This document shows, in pieces, positions 36,793 through 44,483 of a stretch of 64,000 bases of DNA. Below the pieces are notes generated by a model that ran no database searches, had not been told where the DNA came from, and saw only the letters and a program-made list of their open reading frames with translations. The DNA lies in assembly GCA_963820955.1 (NCBI GenBank), contig CAWGCA010000003.1, forward strand, positions 254,378-318,377. Direction: 5' to 3'. A program made the translations under genes and the position numbers. The stretch is from CAWGCA01 sp963820955 (GTDB lineage Bacteria > Pseudomonadota > Gammaproteobacteria > Chromatiales > Chromatiaceae). The first letter of the stretch is position 1. Every line of letters begins with the position of its first letter.

Positions 36793-37026
36793 ATGTCTGC
36801 TAACTTACAGCATGCCAGTAACAAAGATCTCGAAACCACCAATTATTATAAGGAAGTTATGATTGGGGATACGAGGCTAGTGATTCAAGTCCGTGCGATT
36901 GGTGAGGAGGGCTGGGGATGGTTGTATCGCGATGAAGATGGTAACTATAGCGACCTCCGGGGCTTTGATTCAGCGCTGGAAGCAGTAGCATTTGCTAAGG
37001 GCTATTTGACCGCCAAAGCTGAGTAG
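36793..37026 (+). CDS. Small hypothetical protein
   Basis: 77 residues, soluble and acidic, with a beta-rich central part (DTRLVIQVRAIGEEGWGWLYRDEDG) and an alanine-rich final helix. A CAGAGGAATAACT ribosome-binding region precedes the ATG. Composition is normal for a real gene. Family unknown to me. It stands alone between the helicase and IS1595. Confidence 0.6.
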   Translation: MSANLQHASNKDLETTNYYKEVMIGDTRLVIQVRAIGEEGWGWLYRDEDGNYSDLRGFDSALEAVAFAKGYLTAKAE

Positions 37027-37091
37027 TGTGTGTACTACCAAGGGTGTGCCACATAGTGGGTACCGCCCAGCCAACTAAAAGAGCCCTAAGC

Positions 37092-38065
37092 TATGATTAG
37101 GCACGTAACACAGGTAACGGTGCAGGGTCTGCATAGATACAAGCATACAGAAGCCTATCAAAGGCTTGGTGTGGCCAATATCTCCGATTAAAGCGGTAAG
37201 CAAATTCAGCGAGAAAAGCTCTTCTGTATTTAGGAAAAACCCCATGATGGGTGGAAAGAAGGTATCGCTTTAGATTGGAAGTAATAATATTAATCCACTT
37301 CAAATGCTCATGCGTTTTTTCTGGTTCTTTCATCTCAACTAATCGTTCGTGTCTATAGCCCTCCTTTTGGGCTTTAACATAAACACCCGATCCGTCAGAT
37401 TTTATTTTGCTTCCGGCACGCACATTCTTTTTTATTGCAGGAACCACATGCTCTTCATAAATCGTTTCGAGCTCTTCGAATGACAAGAACCTTGGTCCCC
37501 CATTTGAGTTTTCTTCTACAGCTATCAGGAAAGGGGTTTTGTTGTCGCCTTTTAAACGCCGTTCCTCCAGGGACTGCTTGCCACCGATTAAGATTTCATC
37601 CGTTTCAACAGTACCGCCCAACGTATACATGCTATCGCGTTGAATCATCGCTTGACGAATTTTGTGCCCCATCAACCATGCAGTGTGGTATGAGCCCAGT
37701 CCAAGCTGATTCTGGAGATACAGCATTGAAACGCCTTTTTTAGAGGTCGCCATAAGGTAAATTGCCCAAAACCACTTACGCAAGGGCACTCGGCTCTTAT
37801 GAAATATGGTGCCGGCCGTAGCGTATATTTGCCTATGGCATTGACGACATTCAAACACCTTTCGTGTTTGTATGAAGTCCAGCTTGCTATCCACACATCG
37901 GGGGCATATGACTCCGTCCGGCCACCTCATGTTGACCAAGTAATCCCAGCAAACTTTTTCCGTTGGAAATTTGTCCTGGAAATCAAGTAACCCAATATCT
38001 TTATAAGGTTTTTCCTTTTTCATGCACTGAAAATAGCATAAACCTGTCTAAAGTGCATAATCATA
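37092..38065 (-). mobile_element. IS1595-family element, complete, with 8-bp target duplication
   Basis: Ends TATGATTAGGCAC (37092-37104) and the inverse of TATGATTATGCAC (38053-38065) match at 12 of 13 positions. The octamer CCCTAAGC lies directly outside both ends (37084-37091 and 38066-38073), the 8-bp duplication of this family. 974 bp with one transposase gene. Confidence 0.93.
37097..38023 (-). CDS. IS1595-family transposase
   Basis: 308 residues. The N-terminal zinc ribbon (CPRC near 40, CRQC near 60) is followed by the FHKSRVPLRKWFWAIYLM helix typical of the family and the ISXO2-like DDE/N domain (GGTVETDEILIGGK, IKSDGSGVY, HEHLKWINIITSNLKRYLLSTHHGVF). The final asparagine/glutamate region FLAEFAYRFNRRYW is intact. 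Probably active. Confidence 0.95.
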   Translation of the reverse strand: MKKEKPYKDIGLLDFQDKFPTEKVCWDYLVNMRWPDGVICPRCVDSKLDFIQTRKVFECRQCHRQIYATAGTIFHKSRVPLRKWFWAIYLMATSKKGVSMLYLQNQLGLGSYHTAWLMGHKIRQAMIQRDSMYTLGGTVETDEILIGGKQSLEERRLKGDNKTPFLIAVEENSNGGPRFLSFEELETIYEEHVVPAIKKNVRAGSKIKSDGSGVYVKAQKEGYRHERLVEMKEPEKTHEHLKWINIITSNLKRYLLSTHHGVFPKYRRAFLAEFAYRFNRRYWPHQAFDRLLYACIYADPAPLPVLRA

Positions 38066-38100
38066 CCCTAAGCGATTGTAATTTAAGGGACTTAATGTGC

Positions 38101-38187
38101 TGGCGCCGAGGAGAGGACTTGACCCTCCACTGGGTTACCCAAACTATCACCTGTAGCTAGCGCGTCTACCAATTCCGCCATCCCGAC
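38101..38187 (-). tRNA. tRNA-Leu(CAG), degenerate
   Basis: Minus strand reads GTCGGGATGGCGGAATTGGT through an anticodon arm CTAGC-TACAGGT-GATAG, a long variable arm (TGGGTAACCCA) and GGAGGGTCAAGTCCTC to a 3' CCA. This is clearly a leucine tRNA with anticodon CAG. Several invariant positions are changed: position 33 is A instead of U, the anticodon stem has a G-A mismatch, and the T-loop begins GTC instead of TTC. Likely a decayed, non-functional copy. Confidence 0.7.
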
Positions 38188-38349
38188 AGGTACTTGCTGA
38201 ACCCGCCAAGTATAAGAAATATAAAAGCCTATTTTACGAAAGCTATCGTAATACTACCTGTGAATGGCGATAGGAGGGACTCCTCATAGGTGATCTACCC
38301 TTTGAATGGGTATCGGTTTTAGCCGATTCATTGTAGAGGAGTGCCCGCC

Positions 38350-38436
38350 ATGACTATTTCCATCGTAGGTGTCGACCTATCCAAGTCAGTATTTCAGTTA
38401 TCAGTGGCTGATGCCAGTTTCGACGGCAGTGACTGA
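38350..38436 (+). pseudogene. IS110-family transposase, N-terminal stub
   Basis: 28 codons reading MTISIVGVDLSKSVFQLSVA then DASFDGSD and a stop. VGVDLSKSVF is the start of the DEDD (RuvC-like) domain of IS110 transposases, with its first catalytic aspartate. The rest is missing. The ~130 non-coding bases before it (38220-38349) would be the IS110 left end, where the bridge RNA of this family is encoded. Confidence 0.75.
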
Positions 38437-39085
38437 TACAACTGAACTCCCCATAGATTGGTGACAAACTTACCTACAGTTCTCTCGATGGTGACATACC
38501 AGCTGAAAATGCGGGGTGACCCGGCTCGAACCCGCCTGCGGTGCCTCTAGCAGCGGTAGGTTCTGCAACGTGAATACCTTGCGGCCTTGTGGGGGGACCG
38601 ATGGCGATGCGGTAAGTGTTCGAATGCCCGCACAATTATTGCGTCGCCGTGTCATCCGCAGTTTCCAACCTCAGGTAGCTGTTTTCTTCATCAGACCCAG
38701 AAAACCCCTTTTGGGAGGAAGTACACAACACATTAGCTTATCCGATGTATCGGCACACCCAATCCGTTCACCGTGGGCGCCTTTATCCGGTGATGTTGAG
38801 ATGACTTTCTTTTCCGTTCCGGTGAACGAAGCCGCTTTTTACACCCTATTTATTGCGACAATCTTCTTGATTGAAAACCAGGCTTGCTCATTAAGATTGG
38901 ACTCTTCAGTTCTTTCCTACCGTTTTATGCCATGTTATGTTAACGTTAGTGCTCAAGCCCGCCCAGTGGGGAATCTTTTCCCACTGCAACCAACCTTAGT
39001 TGGGACTACTCGTTGACAATCGGCCAATACTGGTCGGCATGATCCCGTCGCCTCCTCTGAGATTTATACTTAAAGGAATCGCGCT
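38437..39085. other. Long intergenic stretch before the DgcN-like operon
   Basis: About 650 bases with no credible gene. It contains a CAGTGGG/CCCACTG hairpin (about 38967-38991) and a short tRNA T-arm-like sequence (GACCCGGCTCGAACCC at 38519). It follows the IS110 stub, so it may be degraded mobile DNA. The promoter of the operon at 39086 should lie at its right end. Confidence 0.45.
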
Positions 39086-40279
39086 ATGTTCGTAGTCCCA
39101 CCCGTCATGTCTTCGAAGGTGACTGAAATCCCTCTTAAATCCGTTTCCAAGAACGAAATATTGATGTCCGTACCATCATCCGCTGTAACTACGCCACGCG
39201 TCTCTACCGCAATTGTTTATTGTGAAGCCAACTTTGGTGATATTGACGGCAAAACTGCCAATGGACTGATCAGGCGTTCAGAGAAATATCAAATCATTTC
39301 GGTTATCGATAGCGAAAAAGCTGGCCTTGATACCGGCATGGTGCTTGGCATCAAGCCTAATGCCATTCCGATCTGTCGCGACCTCGCTGATGCTCTGGAA
39401 CAGGCTGGCTCTGTGCCCGACTACTTCATTTTCGGCATGGCACCATCCAGCGGTATGCTGTCGAAACATGAGCGCAGTCTCGTCCTTGAGGCGATGAGCC
39501 ATGGGATGAACATCGTCAACGGCTTGCATGAATTTCTGAACGATGACCCGGTCTTTGCGGCAGCATGTATCGCGAGCAAGGTAGAAATTCTTGACGTACG
39601 AAAACCCCGCGCCAAGAAAGACCTGCAGATGTTCAGTGGGCGGATCGCAGAGGTCACCTGCCCGGTTATTGCTGTGCTCGGTACCGACTGTGCTATAGGT
39701 AAACGAACCACAGCCACCATCCTGACTCGCGCGCTCAATGATTCCGGCATTAAGGCAGTGATGATCGGCACCGGCCAGACCGGATTAATCCAGGGGGCAC
39801 GCTATGGCGTCGCGCTCGATGCCGTCCCGTCACAATTCTGCGCTGGCGAGTTGGAAGCGACCATCGTCAAAGCATTCGAAATTGAGAGTCCCGACGTCAT
39901 CATTGTCGAGGGGCAAGGCGCACTGAGTCATCCCGCCTTCTCCTCCTCGTCCTTTATCCTCCGCGGAAGTTGCCCAGACGGCGTTGTGTTACAGCATGCC
40001 CCACGTCGCAGTGTACGCTGTGACTTTGAAAAAATGGCGATGCCGACACCTAGCAGCGAAATCAATCTTATCGAGACCTTTGCAGATACAAAAATCATCG
40101 GCCTGACAATCAATCACGAAAAGATGAGCGACATCGAGGTAAGTGCGGCCATCACGCAGTATGAGCTGGAACTCGGTATTCCGGTCACGGATGCGCTGAC
40201 CCGCTCGCCCGAGCGTTTGGTGGAAATGGTGCTTGCTGCCTTTCCGGGTCTCAAGGAAAAACAAGCTGCCAACGCATAA
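39086..40279 (+). CDS. DUF1611 (DgcN-like) NTPase/acyltransferase family protein
   Basis: A 397-residue protein of the DUF1611 family, which includes DgcN, described as a D-glutamate N-acetyltransferase. The C-terminal P-loop-like core begins PVIAVLGTDCAIGKRTTATIL, followed by VMIGTGQTGLIQGARYGVALD and VIIVEGQGALSHPAF. The N-terminal part (VSTAIVYCEANFGDIDGKTANGLIRRSEKY) is also family-typical; the real start may be the later ATG at 39164. The stop overlaps the next gene's start by one base. First gene of a four-gene operon on amino-acid chemistry. Confidence 0.85.
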   Translation: MFVVPPVMSSKVTEIPLKSVSKNEILMSVPSSAVTTPRVSTAIVYCEANFGDIDGKTANGLIRRSEKYQIISVIDSEKAGLDTGMVLGIKPNAIPICRDLADALEQAGSVPDYFIFGMAPSSGMLSKHERSLVLEAMSHGMNIVNGLHEFLNDDPVFAAACIASKVEILDVRKPRAKKDLQMFSGRIAEVTCPVIAVLGTDCAIGKRTTATILTRALNDSGIKAVMIGTGQTGLIQGARYGVALDAVPSQFCAGELEATIVKAFEIESPDVIIVEGQGALSHPAFSSSSFILRGSCPDGVVLQHAPRRSVRCDFEKMAMPTPSSEINLIETFADTKIIGLTINHEKMSDIEVSAAITQYELELGIPVTDALTRSPERLVEMVLAAFPGLKEKQAANA

Positions 40280-41400
40280 TGGCCGCACCGAGACTGGAGA
40301 TCGACCTCGACAAAATTTACCATAACGCCAGCACACTGGTTAAGCGACTGGCCTGTCGCGGTATATCGGTGACTGGCGTGACCAAGGTCACACTCGGATC
40401 GGCTGAGATTGCAGCCACCATGCTGCGGGCGGGAGTGAAAGCTCTGGGTGATTCTCGCGTCGAAAATATCGAAGCAATGCGGCTTGCGCATGTGCCTGCA
40501 TCGATGACAATGATTCGTTCACCGATGCTGAGCCAGGCAAAACGGGTTGTTATGCATGCCGATGTAAGCTGCAACACCGAAATCGAGGTCATCAGAAAAC
40601 TCTCGCTCGAAGCGCAAAAGGCAGATCGTACCCACGGGGTGATCCTCATGGTCGAGTTGGGAGACCTCCGCGAAGGCATCATGCCAGACGACCTGACAGA
40701 CACCGTACGAGAGACGCTTAGCTTGCCGAATATCATGATTAAAGGGATCGGTACCAACCTCGCGTGCCGATCTGGAGTATCTCCAGACGGCAAGAATATG
40801 GCGATGTTATCTGAACTCGCGGACTCTCTCGAGGCAACATTCGGTCTACCGGTGGAGATCGTATCGGGAGGGAACTCTGCCAATCTAGAGTGGGCATTGA
40901 GCGGTGCAGAGATTGGCCGGATCAACGATCTCCGCCTGGGTGAAGCGATCCTGCTTGGATGCGAAACACTCCATCGGCAACCAATCGACGGACTGCATAC
41001 TGATGCTATCACGCTGAGTGCCGAAGTGATCGAAGCAAAGGTTAAGCCATCACTGCCATCGGGTACAATCGCACAAACCGCGTTCGGTGAGGTGCCACCA
41101 GTCACAGATCGGGGCCTGGTCACGCAAGCCATCCTTGCTATCGGACAGCAGGATATCGACCCGTACGGCCTGAATGCCCCTGCTGGAATCGACATCATGG
41201 GGGCCAGTAGTGACCACCTTATCCTGGAGTCAGCCGATTCTGACATATCTGTTGGCGGAGAAGTGACCTTCCAACTGAACTACAGTGCGCTGGTCCGTGC
41301 CATGACGTCCCCTTTCGTGACCAAGGTTGTGAGGCCCGCATCAAGAGATGCTATTTCTTCCAATTCGATGCAAGAACTAATCCGCGCTCAGGAAGCATAA
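40279..41400 (+). CDS. PLP-dependent ornithine/amino-acid racemase-like enzyme
   Basis: A 373-residue fold-type III PLP enzyme of the alanine/ornithine racemase group. The lysine for PLP is in GVTKVTLGSAEIA near residue 36. The barrel continues with DSRVENIEAMR, MVELGDLREGI, GIGTNLACRSGVSPD and VSGGNSANLEWAL. A C-terminal beta domain follows. It shares ATG/stop overlap with the DgcN-like gene. With ornithine cyclodeaminase next, D/L-ornithine is a plausible substrate. Confidence 0.85.
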   Translation: MAAPRLEIDLDKIYHNASTLVKRLACRGISVTGVTKVTLGSAEIAATMLRAGVKALGDSRVENIEAMRLAHVPASMTMIRSPMLSQAKRVVMHADVSCNTEIEVIRKLSLEAQKADRTHGVILMVELGDLREGIMPDDLTDTVRETLSLPNIMIKGIGTNLACRSGVSPDGKNMAMLSELADSLEATFGLPVEIVSGGNSANLEWALSGAEIGRINDLRLGEAILLGCETLHRQPIDGLHTDAITLSAEVIEAKVKPSLPSGTIAQTAFGEVPPVTDRGLVTQAILAIGQQDIDPYGLNAPAGIDIMGASSDHLILESADSDISVGGEVTFQLNYSALVRAMTSPFVTKVVRPASRDAISSNSMQELIRAQEA

Positions 41401-41544
41401 AAGCCCGTTTGCCCCAGTTTCAGATTTGGTATGACAACATGCTAATTGTGTTGGCAATACTTTTATATTTTTCCGATTTTCACGCAAGATATTAAAATTA
41501 GGCAGTTATACCCTCAAATAGAAATTGGGTTGGAGAAATTTATC

Positions 41545-42627
41545 ATGCCGGCGAATTTACAAATTAGTAAAGACATAAATATTGTGCCCTTTGTCAGCGT
41601 TGACCATATGATGAAAATCGTCAGAAAAATCAGGCCGGACAACATGCTCAAGGGCATTGCTATCTATATCGAAGAAGACTTCAAGCGCTGGCAGTTATTC
41701 GATAAAACCCCTCGGATAGCCTCGCACTCTGATAAGGGTGTGATCGAACTTATGCCTACCAGTGATGGAGAGTTGTACGGATTTAAGTATGTAAATGGCC
41801 ATCCTAAAAACATGAAAGAAGGGCTGCAGACGGTGACCGCATTTGGCGTGCTGTCCAGAGTTTACACCGGGTATCCCATTTTGTTTTCGGAAATGACAAT
41901 ACTCACTGCCTTGCGTACAGCAGCCACCTCTGTTGTGGCTGCAAAGTACTTGGCACGTGAAGATTCGAGCTGCATGGCTATTATCGGTAATGGTGCTCAA
42001 TCCGAGTTTCAGGCACTGGCATTTAAAACTATGCTCGGTATCGATAAGTTAAGGCTGTATGACATCGATTCTGCAGCGACCCAAAAATGTACTCACAATC
42101 TAAAAGAGCATGGCTTTGAAATCATTCCATGTCATTCAGCTAATGAAGCCGTTCAGGGTGCGGATATCGTGACAACCGTAACGGCAGATAAACTGTGCGC
42201 CACAATACTAACAGATGACATGATTCGACCCGGCGTTCATATCAACGCAGTAGGTGGAGACTGCCCGGGCAAAACCGAATTGTCCAAAGAGATTCTGCTA
42301 CGCTCGGATATTTTCGTAGAATATCCCCCCCAAACCCGTATCGAAGGTGAGATACAGCAATTGAAGAACGATTACCCGGTAAACGAATTGTGGCAAGTTA
42401 TTCGAGGCGAGCTGGATGGTCGAAAAAATAGTCAGCAAATCACGTTGTTTGACAGTGTTGGATTTGCTATTGAAGATTTCTCGGCACTACGATATATCCG
42501 CGATCAGTTAAGTAAGCCCGGCATGAGTGGGATGTATGAGAATCTGGACATGATAGCCGACCCTGATGATCCACGGGATTTATATGGGATGGTGTTACGT
42601 TCCGGCAGTATGTCTAAAGTCGCATAG
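41545..42627 (+). CDS. Ornithine cyclodeaminase family protein
   Basis: A 360-residue member of the OCD/mu-crystallin family, converting L-ornithine to proline and ammonia or acting on related amino acids with NAD. The Rossmann dinucleotide motif is CMAIIGNGAQSEFQ, with TALRTAATSVVAAKYLA before it and the late HINAVGGDCPGKTELSKEIL catalytic stretch. I chose the start at 41545 (GGAG 12 bases before); the open frame further upstream is low-complexity and A+T-rich. The gap to the racemase gene is ~145 bases, larger than the others in the operon. Confidence 0.9.
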   Translation: MPANLQISKDINIVPFVSVDHMMKIVRKIRPDNMLKGIAIYIEEDFKRWQLFDKTPRIASHSDKGVIELMPTSDGELYGFKYVNGHPKNMKEGLQTVTAFGVLSRVYTGYPILFSEMTILTALRTAATSVVAAKYLAREDSSCMAIIGNGAQSEFQALAFKTMLGIDKLRLYDIDSAATQKCTHNLKEHGFEIIPCHSANEAVQGADIVTTVTADKLCATILTDDMIRPGVHINAVGGDCPGKTELSKEILLRSDIFVEYPPQTRIEGEIQQLKNDYPVNELWQVIRGELDGRKNSQQITLFDSVGFAIEDFSALRYIRDQLSKPGMSGMYENLDMIADPDDPRDLYGMVLRSGSMSKVA

Positions 42628-42689
42628 CTTCTACATTTTCAATACGCGAGTCACCCAGAGCACTCTCACCATATGCAAGGACTTGCCTG

Positions 42690-44177
42690 ATGAGTTTGAA
42701 TGTTTTAACTGCCGAAATCTCCCATGAAACTAATTCATTAAGCCTTCGCAAAACCGGGAAACGAGCCTTTATGGCCCACTATGTGCTGATGGGCGCAGCA
42801 GCCATTGCAGAGCGGGGCGCAGAGAATACGGAGCTTGCTGGTTTCCTTGCTGCAGGCCGTGCGCAGGGCTGGCAGGTCAATCATGTCCTTAGTGCCGCTG
42901 CCGGGCCAAGCGGCAAAATCAGGCGCAAGGCGTATGATTGGCTTTGTGAGCCAATTCTTTCCAGCATCAGTAAACACCAATTCGACGGATTGCTCCTTGG
43001 CTTGCATGGCGCCATGGGCCTCGATTTCTGTGAGGATGGCGAAGGTGAACTGCTGCGGCGTATCCGCAGTCTGGTGGGTATGGAAATGCCAATTGCCATC
43101 ACCCTGGATCCACATGCAAATGTCAGTGAACAGATGTGTGCGTTGGCTGACATCATTGTTTCGTTCAAAACCTATCCGCATGTAGATATGCGCGCCACCG
43201 GTTGCCACGCGGGAGCAATTCTCCAGCGAATGATGGCAGGCGAAATCAAACCGCGCACTATCCGAGTGAGCCGTCCCATGCTCGAAGAAGTCAATGGCGG
43301 GCGAACCGACATTGGTCCGATGATCGAGCGCATTGCCGCAGCGCAAATTTATGAAAAGCTGGAGGATGTCTTCGCTGTGAGCATCAATGCGGGCTTCGCC
43401 AGTGCCGATGTCGAAACCGTTGGACCGACGGTGCTGGTGACTGGGCAGGGAGATTTTGCTGCGCACACTGCCTTCGCCGAAACAATCGCTGATGATATCT
43501 GGAACCGCCGTCTTGAAGTGCTCAACGACTATCTTAGTGCTACCGAGGCGGCAGCAATTGCTGCGACCTATAAGCCCGAAAAGGGGCCGCTGATCATTGC
43601 AGACTATGCGGATAATCCTGGGGCCGGTGGTTATGGCGATTCAACGGAACTGTTGCGTGAATTGCTCAATGCGGGTGTGACCAATGCCTGTTTTGCCCCT
43701 ATGGTGGATGGCGAAGCCGTGCAGACGCTACGGACTTCAGTTGTTGGCGAATCTGTTCTGATTATGCTTGGTGGCAAGACCGATCCAGACTTCGGTGGCG
43801 GCCCACTTGCCGTAGAGGCCGAACTCGTTTCTCTTAGCAACGGGCATTTCTCTGGTGATGGTCCAATGATCCATGGGCTCCACGGCAGCTTCGGCCCCAG
43901 TGCTGTTATACGCGTTGGCGGCATTGAGATATTGGTGGTCACAATCCCCCGCCAAATACTCGATTTGCAGCAATTTCGAGCCTTTGATATCGATCCGCAA
44001 AGCAAACATGTTGTGGCACTAAAGTCGATGCAACATTTCCGCGCGGCGTTCGAACCGATTGCGGGACAAATAATAGTCTGTGACAGCGGCGCACTTTGCA
44101 CCCCGCGCTACGATCGGCTGCCCTATCGAAATGTACCAAGACCGATTTTTCCTCTCGATCAGCTAGAAACGTGGTAA
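42690..44177 (+). CDS. MlrC-like M81-family metallopeptidase/amidase
   Basis: A 495-residue homologue of microcystinase C (MlrC), a zinc-dependent hydrolase. The N-terminal domain has EISHETNSLS, LLLGLHGAMGLDFCEDGEGELL and ITLDPHANVSEQMCALADIIVSFKTYPHVDM, holding the predicted Zn-binding D/H residues. The C-terminal domain has IADYADNPGAGGYGDST. Microcystin breakdown is unlikely to be its native role. In this operon a peptide- or amide-bond hydrolase acting on a modified amino acid would fit, by inference. Confidence 0.85.
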   Translation: MSLNVLTAEISHETNSLSLRKTGKRAFMAHYVLMGAAAIAERGAENTELAGFLAAGRAQGWQVNHVLSAAAGPSGKIRRKAYDWLCEPILSSISKHQFDGLLLGLHGAMGLDFCEDGEGELLRRIRSLVGMEMPIAITLDPHANVSEQMCALADIIVSFKTYPHVDMRATGCHAGAILQRMMAGEIKPRTIRVSRPMLEEVNGGRTDIGPMIERIAAAQIYEKLEDVFAVSINAGFASADVETVGPTVLVTGQGDFAAHTAFAETIADDIWNRRLEVLNDYLSATEAAAIAATYKPEKGPLIIADYADNPGAGGYGDSTELLRELLNAGVTNACFAPMVDGEAVQTLRTSVVGESVLIMLGGKTDPDFGGGPLAVEAELVSLSNGHFSGDGPMIHGLHGSFGPSAVIRVGGIEILVVTIPRQILDLQQFRAFDIDPQSKHVVALKSMQHFRAAFEPIAGQIIVCDSGALCTPRYDRLPYRNVPRPIFPLDQLETW

Positions 44178-44211
44178 CCATTCAGCTGCAATTTAGAGAA
44201 AGCACTTGACA

Positions 44212-44293
44212 GGGTATCGACAAATTAAGTTTGGGAAATGGGGGCGGAGGGAATAAGTTGAATGCCCTCCGTCCCCAACGGTGCTTACTTAAG
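44212..44293. repeat. Short palindromic unit with IS4-type ends
   Basis: AATTAAGTTTGGG on the left and GGTGCTTACTTAAG on the right enclose a GGCGGAGGG/CCCTCCGTC hairpin. The right edge matches the ends of the IS4-type IS at 44484, so this looks like a minimal internally deleted derivative or REP-like relative. Confidence 0.5.
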
Positions 44294-44299
44294 CCAAGA

Positions 44300-44436
44300 A
44301 TACCGTCATTCTGGGCGGAACGAAGTGGAGACCCGGAGCAGTGGTGAAGGGAAGCACCGTTCACGAACCTAAGGATGGAATCCAGATTGCTCAAATTCCG
44401 CACATTCTGGATTCCCGCCTTCGCGGGAATGACGTT
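44300..44436. repeat. Dispersed repeat with GGATTCCCGCCTTCGCGGG palindrome
   Basis: The segment between GTCATTCTGG and GGGAATGACG carries ATTCCCGC-CTTC-GCGGGAAT, a hairpin sequence very common as an intergenic repeat in proteobacteria. Non-coding. Confidence 0.6.
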
Positions 44437-44483
44437 GTTACCAGCTATTTTGGCTAAAGTAAGTGCCATTACCCTCCGTCCCG

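Noticed and set aside
38515..38610. Second possible tRNA (GACCCGGCTCGAACCC T-arm-like sequence)
   Set aside because: Only the T-arm looks right; no consistent acceptor or anticodon arm could be folded.
38516..39016. A 166-residue plus-strand open frame
   Set aside because: Composition is not protein-like, no recognisable start context, and it runs through hairpins and a tRNA-like T-arm; treated as intergenic.
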